Source: Beggiatoa alba B18LD (GTDB lineage Bacteria > Pseudomonadota > Gammaproteobacteria > Beggiatoales > Beggiatoaceae). Taken from it: a DNA stretch of 64,000 nt. The stretch spans positions 2,808,079-2,872,078 of the forward strand of contig NZ_JH600070.1 in NCBI RefSeq assembly GCF_000245015.1, read 5' to 3'. The position numbers and the translations under genes are program-made. Below the pieces are notes generated by a model, which was given only the letters and a program-made list of their open reading frames with translations, ran no database searches and was not told the origin of the DNA. Shown in pieces: positions 37,471 through 47,300 of the stretch. Each line of letters begins with the position of its first letter. Position 1 is the stretch's first letter.

Positions 37471-40431
37471 TTAAAACAAGGTTTCCCCCGCTTTAAGTCG
37501 CAACTCAGGCATAAACTCGTCTAATTCGCTTAATTCAAGACGACATAAACCCACGGCATACCAAAAGTTACCCTGTATATTCCCCCCATAGTTATACCGC
37601 CCTGTTTTTGGAGAATAACTTACCCACCCATCAAGCAAGCCAATAAACACCGCTAAACATTCCCCTGTTTCCGCATCCCACAAGCGAATCGTGCCATCGG
37701 CTGAACCGCTGATAATTTGCTTATCATCATTACGCCACGCGACACTCGTTACAACATTTTCATGTCCCTTAAGGATGCGCAGACATTGCCCACTGCCCAC
37801 GTCCCACACCCGCACGCTGTTGTCCAAAGAGCCACTGAGCACCTGCGCTCCGTCTCCTCGCCACGCCACACTCGTTACCCAATTCTCATGCCCCGCAAGG
37901 ATGCGCAGACACTGCCCACTATCTGCCGCCCAGATTTGAATCACATTGTTGACAGCAACGGCAATGAGGGAATCATCAGGACTAAAGCAAACAGATTGAT
38001 ACATACCACCCATTGCGAACATGGGTTCGGGGTTTAGCTCATAGGGATTAAGCGACGGTAGCGCAATACCAAAGGAAGAATTTAAGAGAGGTAATTCTGG
38101 CGGGTTAATAAATAGCAGTTTTGCCCATCGCCATGAGCGGGCGGAGAAATTGACCTGATGCACCGTCGCACCTAATAGGCTGACCTCGTCGCATATTGCA
38201 TCGGTAAAATTGGCGTTGCTTAAATCGGTTTTGGTGAAATCGGCGTTTTTTAACGTAGCATCGCTAAAATTAGCATGTTGAAGAATGGCATTTTTAAACA
38301 AGGCATCGGTTAAATCCGCATCACTAAAATTGGCGTTGCTTAAATCGGTTTTAGTGAAATCGGCATTTTTTAGCGTGGCATTGCTGAAATTAACATGATA
38401 CAAAATTGCATTTTTAAATAAAGCATCAGTTAAATCCGCGCCACTAAAATCAGCATAACGTAAATCTTGCCCTGAAAAATCTTGTCCGCGTAAATTTTGC
38501 CCGCGACGGTCAAGGCTATTACGTTGATTATTCTTTAATTGCTTTAGAATGCTATCGGCATTGTTTTGTATTATTGATGCAACTCCGCGCTGTTTAATGA
38601 TTCTGCTAGCCCATTTTGTAGCCTGCTCACGCCCAGCTAAATCTACAAAAAACTGGCTCATCAATGCCGACATCTGTCGTTTTTCTAACAAAGGAATTGC
38701 TTTAACAGTGGGATTCCCTAAAGTTAAAATTTTTTGCCATAGAGAAACTGTTTCTTGTGTTTGCTCGCTTAATTGTCTCACTGCCATTTTAGCCACCAGC
38801 CACTCCATGACTGACTGATGAATAAAACCGAATTGCCCTTCATTATCCCGAATTAACAACGTGCCTGAACACAATTGTTGTTTAGCAATCCCAAACTCTA
38901 ACAACAAACCCAGTTCCTTATGGATTTGTTGCGTAACACCATCAAGCTCATGGATATCTACGGTTTTAGCAGTACGTTCCCACAAATGCAGGGCTAATTT
39001 TTCTACCGCTTGCCAACGTTGCTCAAGCTTTAAATCATCGTGATAACCTGTTTTAACCCGTTTTTGTTCTCCTTCTAGCCAACGGGTTAATATCATTTCA
39101 TACACTTTTGCGGCGGTAATTTCGCCATCTTGTTGTTGAGCTTGACGCAAATCAGCTTCAGGCAATTCCACAATAAAACTTAACATTCGAGGATTTTTGG
39201 ATAAGCCCATTAAATCTTTTATATCATTTAATAATCTGTAAAAACTGCGGGCTTTTTGTACATCTTCAAATTTTCTATGTAAAAATTTATCAATTTGCGC
39301 ATTATCAAACTTCTGCAAATATAAAATTTCCTGTCCTCTCACCCGTTCAACGGCTTCTAACAATTTCAATTTTATTTGCTTTTCATTGATAAAATGCTCT
39401 TTGCGCGAGCTAACAATTACTTTTGCATAATCTCCCCGCGCAGCGTCTAATAAGGTCTCAAAATGTTCTAACACACGGTCATAAGAAACCCGCAAAGCTA
39501 ACTCATCAAAGCCATCAAACAACAGCACAATTTTGCCTTGTGCCAACATATAGCGGAATTTTTTTGCATCATAGCCCGCTTCTTTTGCCAACTGTTGCGC
39601 GACTAATTTATCTAAATCGTTGGTTTTCTCTAATTGACGCATTTCCAGCAATAAAGGCAATAACGTGGTATGTGTATTTTCTGTATTTAAAGCTTCCCCC
39701 ATCCGTCGCGCTAATTCACGCAATAAAAACGTTTTTCCTGCGCCAAACTCGCCCAATATCACAATAAAGCGTGGATTAGGTTCAGCTATCCATTGTTGCA
39801 AAGTAGATAAAGCATCTAATTTATTTTGTTGTCCGCTTTTTTCCTGTGTAAAACATTGTTCTATATATAAAGCAGGGGGATAAATACGACTATTTGCTAA
39901 TTCTAAAGTTTGCTGTTGTACATATGGCACAAGGTTGAGGAGTAAATTTTGATATTCCGCAAAATGCCACAAACGAATACGTTGTTTTTTAGCGTCTTCT
40001 ACTAAATGACTCTCTGCAAAGTCACCCCGATAAATTAAATAAGAATCGATATAAGGATTTTCGGCACGATAGTCTGCTAATACCTGCGTTTCAAAAGCTT
40101 TTACGACTGCAGCCGTTATTGATTGTTCACAAACCCCAATAGGATAGCGATATAACAAGCCTTCTTTTTCAGTTACAACATCAAGATAAGAAAAATCTTT
40201 ATTAATCTGCTTAATTTTTACCTGCTCGCCTTCCCGCATTTTACAAGCCTGTGCAACACGGGTGAGAAAGTCATTTGAGTACGAATCATCATTAACAAGC
40301 TTTAATTGTTGTTTTAGCTCTTCAATTTCATGTTTTAACTTAAATTTTTCATTAGCATCAATTGCTAAAGTCAATGCTTTTTCTAACTCGTTAATTTTTT
40401 CCAGTATTAATGCCTTGTTTTCTTTGTTCAT
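37471..40431 (-). CDS. NACHT-type STAND NTPase with pentapeptide and WD40 repeats
   Basis: A 986-residue multidomain protein. Residues 1-48 form a charged coiled coil. Residues ~55-190 look like a degenerate nuclease- or Mrr-like fold (SYLIYRGDFAESHLVEDAKK), tentative. The NACHT NTPase has Walker A GEFGAGKT (227-234), Walker B VLLFDGFDE (302-310) and the downstream winged-helix region. About 640-760 are pentapeptide repeats, including a 40-residue tandem duplication beginning DLTDALFKNAIL. About 790-940 are three WD40 repeats (GHENWVTSVAW, GHENVVTSVAW). STAND proteins of this layout often act as conflict or antiphage switches. The C-terminal repeats would sense a ligand and the N-terminus would be the effector. 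Confidence 0.82.
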   Translation of the reverse strand: MNKENKALILEKINELEKALTLAIDANEKFKLKHEIEELKQQLKLVNDDSYSNDFLTRVAQACKMREGEQVKIKQINKDFSYLDVVTEKEGLLYRYPIGVCEQSITAAVVKAFETQVLADYRAENPYIDSYLIYRGDFAESHLVEDAKKQRIRLWHFAEYQNLLLNLVPYVQQQTLELANSRIYPPALYIEQCFTQEKSGQQNKLDALSTLQQWIAEPNPRFIVILGEFGAGKTFLLRELARRMGEALNTENTHTTLLPLLLEMRQLEKTNDLDKLVAQQLAKEAGYDAKKFRYMLAQGKIVLLFDGFDELALRVSYDRVLEHFETLLDAARGDYAKVIVSSRKEHFINEKQIKLKLLEAVERVRGQEILYLQKFDNAQIDKFLHRKFEDVQKARSFYRLLNDIKDLMGLSKNPRMLSFIVELPEADLRQAQQQDGEITAAKVYEMILTRWLEGEQKRVKTGYHDDLKLEQRWQAVEKLALHLWERTAKTVDIHELDGVTQQIHKELGLLLEFGIAKQQLCSGTLLIRDNEGQFGFIHQSVMEWLVAKMAVRQLSEQTQETVSLWQKILTLGNPTVKAIPLLEKRQMSALMSQFFVDLAGREQATKWASRIIKQRGVASIIQNNADSILKQLKNNQRNSLDRRGQNLRGQDFSGQDLRYADFSGADLTDALFKNAILYHVNFSNATLKNADFTKTDLSNANFSDADLTDALFKNAILQHANFSDATLKNADFTKTDLSNANFTDAICDEVSLLGATVHQVNFSARSWRWAKLLFINPPELPLLNSSFGIALPSLNPYELNPEPMFAMGGMYQSVCFSPDDSLIAVAVNNVIQIWAADSGQCLRILAGHENWVTSVAWRGDGAQVLSGSLDNSVRVWDVGSGQCLRILKGHENVVTSVAWRNDDKQIISGSADGTIRLWDAETGECLAVFIGLLDGWVSYSPKTGRYNYGGNIQGNFWYAVGLCRLELSELDEFMPELRLKAGETLF

Positions 40432-40527
40432 TATTTTGACTCCTTATATAAATTTTTGTTTATTCTGCGCATCAATCCCAAAAAAAGAAAGGGATACAGG
40501 CAATATTTCTTTTAAAAAGACAACAAA

Positions 40528-40560
40528 AAACCTGCTAGGTTTTCAAAACCTAGCAGGTTT
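40528..40560 (-). terminator. 33-bp perfect palindrome, also the terminator of the CHRD gene
   Basis: AAACCTGCTAGGTTTT and AAAACCTAGCAGGTTT flank a single C. On the minus strand it ends in TTTTTTG, 30 nt after the CHRD stop. The same palindrome family is at 57641-57672, at 58056-58084 and, interrupted, at 31745-31850. Confidence 0.8.
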
Positions 40561-40589
40561 ATGTGTTATCTATAAAATCTCATTGAATA

Positions 40590-41894
40590 CTATTTCACTT
40601 CCTCAATGGTTTTTAACTCAAATAACCAACTCATTGAATCAGTGCGGATTAAATCTGCTTTATACGTTGCGGTTTTCCCGTCTGAATCTAATACATCAAT
40701 TGCTGGAACAGTCAACTGTGCATTTTCATAACTCGCACGGTCAACCCGTGGCAGGGGTGCTTTCAATACCCCGCGAATTTCTCCATAAAACGCATTTTCA
40801 ACTGAATGAACATTGAAATATAACGCATTTTTACGGGCTAAGGCTTCTAATCCTGCAATGGTATAAACCTGTCCAACTTGTCCATAATCATTCGGACATC
40901 CTTCAGGCAAGGGCAAGGTAAAAGACGCGGCTAAATCGGGCGGTGGTGGGGCTTGTTTCACAAAAACAATATCGTCATTGGTCAATGTCACCGATAATTT
41001 ACCGTCGACAAATTTACTGGCTACATCGCCAAAATGAATGATGTAAGGGCCTAAAACATTCGGCGTTCCACAATGCAAATGAATGGCAGTAATTTGGCTG
41101 GTGTCAAAATCACGAATCGTCAATTCAACTTGTGCCGAACTCATATCTTGTTTAAAACGAAGTGTACCCGTACCGCTGGCAACAGAGCCACTCGCTTCGC
41201 CTAATTCTTGTTCTGGGCTTAAATTCGCGGTGTATTCATTATAACTATCTGTGCCATAAGTAACATTTTCTGCCGTTGGTGTGGCTTTATATTGGGTTAA
41301 GGGGTAAAGTTGCCCGCGAATTTCGCCATAAAAAGCATGTTCCGCTGTGTGCAAATTGAAATATAACAACCCTTTTTCCGCTAACCATGCTAAACCTGCG
41401 ACGGTATAAACTTGCCCTAGTTGTCCATAATCATTGGGGCATCCTTCAGGCAAAGGGAGCGTAAAACTTTGACCAATAGGGGGAGTAGGCGGGGGCATGG
41501 TGACAAAAACAATATTGCTATTGGTAATTGTCGCGGAAAAATGTCCATCGACAAAAGTGTCTGTAAACGCGCCAAAATCCGCCAAATTGGTCACGATGGG
41601 GCCTAACACATTCGGTGAACCACAATGAATGTGAAATGCTGTAACTTGATTCATATCAACATTTTTTAAGAAAATTTCTAATTTCGCGTTACTTAAATCA
41701 TCGGCAAAACTTAAACGTCCGTATCCTTGCGCTTGCGAATTGTTCGCCTCGCCTAATTCTTGCGCTGGACTTAAAAATGCTTCGTATTCAGTAACGGTAT
41801 TTACTCCAAAAACGGTGGCTTGTGCATAAAACGAGTGTAGCCCAGCCGTTAGCCCAGTCAGTAGTAAAAATATTAATCGAGTCATTCTGTTCAT
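40590..41894 (-). CDS. Secreted protein with two CHRD domains
   Basis: A 434-residue protein with a signal peptide (MNRMTRLIFLLLTGLTAGLH..., cleavage near AQA-TV). It consists of two tandem CHRD (chordin) domains, each with LSP(A/E)QELGEA, ITAFHIHCGSPNVLGP or ITAIHLHCGTPNVLGP, the conserved EGCPNDYGQ(L/V)GQVYTIAGL block, and a closing (A/E)NAFYGEIRG. The last ~55 residues are unlike either domain. CHRD proteins are extracellular; function in bacteria is unclear. A palindromic terminator lies just downstream. Confidence 0.82.
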   Translation of the reverse strand: MNRMTRLIFLLLTGLTAGLHSFYAQATVFGVNTVTEYEAFLSPAQELGEANNSQAQGYGRLSFADDLSNAKLEIFLKNVDMNQVTAFHIHCGSPNVLGPIVTNLADFGAFTDTFVDGHFSATITNSNIVFVTMPPPTPPIGQSFTLPLPEGCPNDYGQLGQVYTVAGLAWLAEKGLLYFNLHTAEHAFYGEIRGQLYPLTQYKATPTAENVTYGTDSYNEYTANLSPEQELGEASGSVASGTGTLRFKQDMSSAQVELTIRDFDTSQITAIHLHCGTPNVLGPYIIHFGDVASKFVDGKLSVTLTNDDIVFVKQAPPPPDLAASFTLPLPEGCPNDYGQVGQVYTIAGLEALARKNALYFNVHSVENAFYGEIRGVLKAPLPRVDRASYENAQLTVPAIDVLDSDGKTATYKADLIRTDSMSWLFELKTIEEVK

Positions 41895-42293
41895 TAAAGA
41901 AAGCTCCTACAAACTTACTTTTATTAATAAGGGATTATCAAGCGGGTTTGTTTATCAAGCGTCTTGCCCGCCAAGTTCTATACTAGCCCAAAGATTAAAA
42001 AAAAGTCATGATTAATCGTGAGAAATTAATTAACCTCAGTATTACGAAAAAGAGGTTAAATAAAAAAGGGTTGAAAAATATCTTGAAAATTTGAGTTGTT
42101 AACTCATTTAGGATGAGGATAAGACATCAAAGAGGGCTTATTAACCTTCCAAGAGTAGGTAGCCCGAGTATCTGTGGAACATAGTGTGTATAAAATCTTT
42201 TGAAGTATTATACCTTTAGGAAGCGGTCATAGATATTTAGATTTTACCGCTAATAGCATGTTTTATTAAGGTATTCTGGTTAGTTTATTGTAT
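41895..42293. other. Intergenic region without a supported gene
   Basis: About 400 nt between the CHRD gene and the Septu nuclease gene, both on the minus strand. It should contain the CHRD promoter and the 3' end of the Septu transcript. I see no convincing ORF, terminator or repeat. Confidence 0.4.
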
Positions 42294-42974
42294 TCAAGAA
42301 TCACCAAAAAATTGGCGTGACAAACTGAAAAAAGGATAAAGTCTGTTACTTATGGGTTCTAATTGAATCTTTTTAAGGTCTTCGATAGACCAATTTTTTT
42401 GCTCATGCTCTTTCCATATTTTCTCTAATTCATCCCAATATTGTTGCCTTAAATTGACTAAGAGATGAGAGTTTAAATTAAGTATATCAATAGTATAAAT
42501 TGCTTTCGCTTTTTCCACATCGCTTAATTGCAAAGCAGGAACAACACGACCATCAGATGTATAACAAAAATAATTCGCACAATCCACTTGATGACAAGAG
42601 ATAAATAAATCAGGGTCATAATGACCTAATTTATAATGCCCGCCAAATAATTCCTCTCTTTGATAAGATTTTAAATCCTCAGCACTGAATGCACTGACTG
42701 CTAAATTTTGATAATCAAATGTACGGGTTGGATATAAACTTTTAGGCTGAACATGTTCAATATGATAATCATACGCATCTGAGCTACAATGTTCTAATTT
42801 AACTTCAGAATAACAACACAAAAAATTTTGTTCGTCTAATAAACACTGACAAACTACATCTTTATATCCAAAACTACTCCAACGACTTGTTGCTGAATCT
42901 TTATCACTAGGAGGATTTTTATTTGCTTCGTTCAGATGATATTCTCCAAATTGCCTTTTTAAAATATATCTCAT
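42294..42974 (-). CDS. ptuB: Septu defence HNH nuclease PtuB-like
   Basis: A 226-residue HNH endonuclease of the PtuB (TIGR02646-like) group. The core reads CCYSEVKLEHC, then YHIEHVQPKS (H71-x-x-H74), then FDYQNLAVSAF (N90), an HxxH...N arrangement. The zinc-binding second CxxC of many HNH proteins is not evident. It starts 4 nt inside the end of the ATPase gene (ATGA). In Septu systems PtuA and PtuB form a complex that degrades DNA upon phage infection. No reverse transcriptase is adjacent, so a retron version is unlikely. Confidence 0.8.
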   Translation of the reverse strand: MRYILKRQFGEYHLNEANKNPPSDKDSATSRWSSFGYKDVVCQCLLDEQNFLCCYSEVKLEHCSSDAYDYHIEHVQPKSLYPTRTFDYQNLAVSAFSAEDLKSYQREELFGGHYKLGHYDPDLFISCHQVDCANYFCYTSDGRVVPALQLSDVEKAKAIYTIDILNLNSHLLVNLRQQYWDELEKIWKEHEQKNWSIEDLKKIQLEPISNRLYPFFSLSRQFFGDS

Positions 42975-44302
42975 TTTTTTAAGCGTTGTTGTCTTTCAAT
43001 ACTACGTTGTAAACGTTGTAATTGAGGATGTGTTTTACCCAGTAATGTTTCTAATTTTTGCTGTAACTCTTTTGCCTCTGACGTTTCATAACACCCTTGG
43101 TCGACCAATTCTGTTAAGCGTTGCAAATCTACTTTTTCTTTAACAGGCGGTTGTGGATCAACAAACATCACTCCCTGCAAAACGCTTTGACTAGGTTCAC
43201 CATAAGTCATCCCCAGCGGAATGCTTGCAATAAGCTCTCTGTTCACATTTTCGCCAATCACGCGAATTTGCTCCTGTTTAACTGTGCTTAAAACCTGCGG
43301 GCTATGGGTTGTAACAATAAATTGAATCAACGGAAAAACCTTGCGTAAGTTATCAATGACATATTGTTGCCATTCAGGATGCAAATGCAAGTCAATCTCA
43401 TCAACCAACACAATCCCCTGTGTTTTAAGCGTTGCCTCCTCCCCCCAAAAACCATTTAAACGGACACAACGAAACGCCAAATCAGCAACGAGTGCAATCA
43501 TGGCGCGTAAACCATCGCTCAATAAACTAATCGGTAAATCGCCTGTTTCAGAATGCAAGCCAGTCATTGCTAGCTCTTCTAGTTCTAAATCATAATGAAA
43601 ATTATCCCATCCCTCTTTTTTTAACACCTGATTAACAGCGTTTTCAACGGTTTTTAATCGGATTGCAATACTGGTTTCTTTTTCAGCACGCGCTTGCTGT
43701 TGTAATTCGGCATAAGTTGCTTTAGCCATCCACTGCTGAACTTGGACAAAATTTGAAACAGGTGATAAACAATCTTCATAACCAATGGTTCTACTTTCAC
43801 TTAATACATGTTCACGCGCCATATTTTTGTGAGTTTTCCACAAACGTCCAGAACCATAATAAGCAATGACAGGCAAAGGTTCAGTTTGTCCTTCTCTCAC
43901 TTTTTGTTGCAACTCCTTACCATAAGAACTTATTTCACTTGCATCTTTAATCGTTGTTTTATTTTTTTTCCCTGTTAACTCTCTAAATCCTTTTAATAAA
44001 GGCTCATCGAATTCTGCATAGACGTGTACAGGATACTGCTGGGTTCGTTCAGCATAAAAATCAGATGAAAAATCCGAAGAAAACCCATTTTTTGTATAAC
44101 GAGCATCACTTTGCGCAAGATGGCAGGCTTTGCCAAAATCGAAAGCCCCGACAAAAGTCCCTAATGCAATCGTAACCGCATCTAATATGCTGGTTTTTCC
44201 CTGCCCATTACGGGCTGTTATAACAGTCAGTTGTTGATTAAAAGTGATTTCAAAATTCTGAAATTGCCGAAAATTTTTTAATCTCAATGTTTTTATAAAC
44301 AC
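42971..44302 (-). CDS. ptuA: Septu defence ATPase PtuA-like
   Basis: A 443-residue AAA/ABC-type ATPase of the OLD/RecF-like class. Walker A is RNGQGKTSIL (residues 31-40). The signature region is SLLSDGLRAMIALVADLA, Walker B is GIVLVDEIDLHLHP, and the His switch is FIVTTHSPQVL. The C-terminal ~80 residues are a coiled coil, not a TOPRIM domain, as expected for PtuA. It is immediately upstream of ptuB and overlaps it, which identifies the pair as Septu. It follows the histidine-kinase gene at 22 nt, so a shared transcript is possible. Confidence 0.82.
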   Translation of the reverse strand: MFIKTLRLKNFRQFQNFEITFNQQLTVITARNGQGKTSILDAVTIALGTFVGAFDFGKACHLAQSDARYTKNGFSSDFSSDFYAERTQQYPVHVYAEFDEPLLKGFRELTGKKNKTTIKDASEISSYGKELQQKVREGQTEPLPVIAYYGSGRLWKTHKNMAREHVLSESRTIGYEDCLSPVSNFVQVQQWMAKATYAELQQQARAEKETSIAIRLKTVENAVNQVLKKEGWDNFHYDLELEELAMTGLHSETGDLPISLLSDGLRAMIALVADLAFRCVRLNGFWGEEATLKTQGIVLVDEIDLHLHPEWQQYVIDNLRKVFPLIQFIVTTHSPQVLSTVKQEQIRVIGENVNRELIASIPLGMTYGEPSQSVLQGVMFVDPQPPVKEKVDLQRLTELVDQGCYETSEAKELQQKLETLLGKTHPQLQRLQRSIERQQRLKK

Positions 44303-44324
44303 ACATCCCCCTTATCAGCACAAA

Positions 44325-47300
44325 CTACTGATATAACCATACTCGTAATAAAGATAATAAACGGTTCATATCCACAGGTTTGGTTAAATAATCATTTGCA
44401 CCTGCGGCGATACACTTTGCTTTATCGCCTTTCATCGCTTTAGCTGTTAAAGCAATAATCGGTAATTTGCGGAATTTGGTTTGCTCGCGGATGTGTTTCA
44501 TAGCTTCATAACCATCCATTTCGGGCATCATGATATCCATGAGAACAAGGGATATATTGGGGTGTTTGGTTAAGGCATCTAATGCCTCTTTACCATTTTC
44601 AGCCACAACCACATCCATATCTTTGCTTTCTAAAAACGTTGTTAGTGCAAAGCTATTACGAACATCATCATCAACTAATAGCACTTTTTTGCCAATTAAA
44701 ATCGCTTCTTTATTGTGTACAAGGCGCAACATTTTTTGTTTTTCAGGGGCTAAATGTGTTTCTATTTGATGTAAAAAGAGTGTCGCTTCATCTAGTAATC
44801 GTTCGGGAGAATGTACTTCTTTAATCGTTAGATATTCTGCTGCTTCTTGCATTAAAAGTTCTTCTGATTCTGTGAGTTCACGCTCAGAATAAACGATTAA
44901 TGGCACTTGCGTGACAATATCATTTCTGTCTAGTTTTTCTAACAGATTTAAACTTTTTCCTGCATCCGTATCTACGTCGATAATCATACAGTCGGGCTGA
45001 TGTTCATGGAGTAATTGATAGGCTTCCTCTACCGTTTTACTGAGAATAATATTCAAGTTATTTTCTTCTACTAAATTGAGAATTTTAACCTGATGCTCTT
45101 TATTATCTTCTAGTAATAAAAGAATTTTTATTTCTTTATCGATAAAAGTTTCTATTTTTCTGAAAGAGTCGCTTAATTCATTCATACTGACGGGTTTGAG
45201 CAAATAACCGATTGCACCTAGTTTGCGTGCATCTCGACTTTGTTCACTGGCAGACATGACATGAATCGGGATATGGCGGGTTAACGGGCTATCTTTTAAG
45301 CGTTCCATGACTGTCCAGCCATCTAACAGTGGTAGCCCTACATCAAGAATGATGGCGCAGGGTAAATACATTTCTGCCAGTTGTAGGGCTTCTTTCCCAT
45401 CTTCAGCCAATAAGCATTTAAAGCCTTTTTCTGTGGCTAACTCTTTTAAAATTGTGGAAAACTTTCTGTCATCTTCTACGATAAGCAAAACACGATCACC
45501 CGGTAGAATTTTCTGGCGGTCATCCTGAAATTGTGGCGGACGTTGTAATGCCTCTAAGTTAGAAAACTCATCCGTGTTGAGAATACCTGTTGTTGTCTCT
45601 GATTTAGATTGAACAGTTTTCGGGGCAGGAATAGGTGCAGGTGTTGGGGCTTGGTATTTCGCTTGTATTCTTAAGGGTAAATGCGGTAAGGGGGGCGTGC
45701 TGGGAGGGGTTGGCTGAATGATTAACTTTTCAGGTAAATACAGTGTAAACGTACTGCCTTTATTTTCTTCACTTTGTAAAAGCAGTTCACCGCCTAATAA
45801 ATGTGAAAGTTGGCGAGAAATAGATAAGCCTAATCCTGTTCCGCCAAAGCGTCGGCTGGTTGTGCCATCAGCTTGTTGGAAGGCTTCAAAGATTAAGGCT
45901 TGCTTTTCGGGCGCAACGCCGATGCCTGTATCTATAATGCTAAAGGCAAGACTTTGTTCTGCTTTTAATGTAGTTAAGCCAGCTTGTTGTAACACTTCTG
46001 CGGTAGGACGAGTGACTTGAATGCTAATACCGCCTTGCGCGGTAAATTTAAACGCATTAGACAGTAAGTTATTAAAAATCTGTTTTAACCGTTGGACATC
46101 CGTATAGATAAGGGTTGGTAATCTTTCTGTTACTTGTAAATTGAAATTTAAACCTTTTTGTTCCGCAACATGGCTAAATTTCCGTTGTGTGGTTTGCATA
46201 AAGTCTATCAGAATCACTTCTTCGACATGTACTTCTAACTTGCCCGCTTCTACTTTGGCAAGGTCTAAGATTTCATTGATTAAATTCAATAAATCTTGCC
46301 CTGCGCTTTCAATCGTTTTTGCATAACTCACTTGTTTTTCTGTCAGATTTGCGTCTTTGTTCTCAATCAATAATCCCGCAAGAATCAGCAAACTATTTAA
46401 AGGTGTGCGCAACTCATGCGACATATTTGCTAAAAATTCTGATTTATACTGACTCGCCTGTTTTAATTCGCGGGCTTGGCGTTCTAAATCTTGCTGACTC
46501 TCGGCTAAACGCGCATTTTGCTCCTGCATCACTTCTTTTTGTCGCTCTAACTCGCGGGAGCGATTTTCTAATTCCTCATTGGTTTGGCGTAATTCTTCCT
46601 GTTGCGTCTGTAATTCTTCATTACTGGTTTGTAACTCTTCTTGTTGTAATTTAATCGCTTCTTCTGCCTGTTTACGCTCGGTAATATCACGAATAACGCC
46701 TGTAAATAAACGTTGCTTATTCACCCACATTTCACTGACAGACAATTCAGCAGGGAAGGTCGAGCCATCTTTACGCAGACCACGTACTTCACGAATACTG
46801 CCAATAATCCGCGATTTCTGCGTTGTGACATAACTATGTAAATAACGGTCATGTTCATCATGATAAGGATTCGGCATTAACATACTGATGTTATGACCAA
46901 TTACTTCAGTTGCCGCATATCCGAAAATAATTTCAGCCGCTTTATTAAAAGAATCCACAATCCCACGTTCATCAATGGTAATAATGGCATCTACCACCGT
47001 ATCGACAATGGTGCGAATCCGCGCCTCTCGTGCAATCACCGCCTCTTGTTGGGTTTGCAAGGTTAACGTTAATTGTTGCGATTCATCTAATAACTCTTTC
47101 ATCCGCAACCGCGCCTTTGCCGAATTCAACGCAATTGCCACATCGGGCGCGATTAACTCAATAAATTGAATTTCTGTCGTCGTAAATGGACGAGCGGTTG
47201 CAAACTCTAACGCCCCTAATAAGTTATCTTCATGCAGTAACGGCACAGCAAACACATGAATCGGTAAAGACTCGCCCAACCCTGACACAATGGCTAATGA

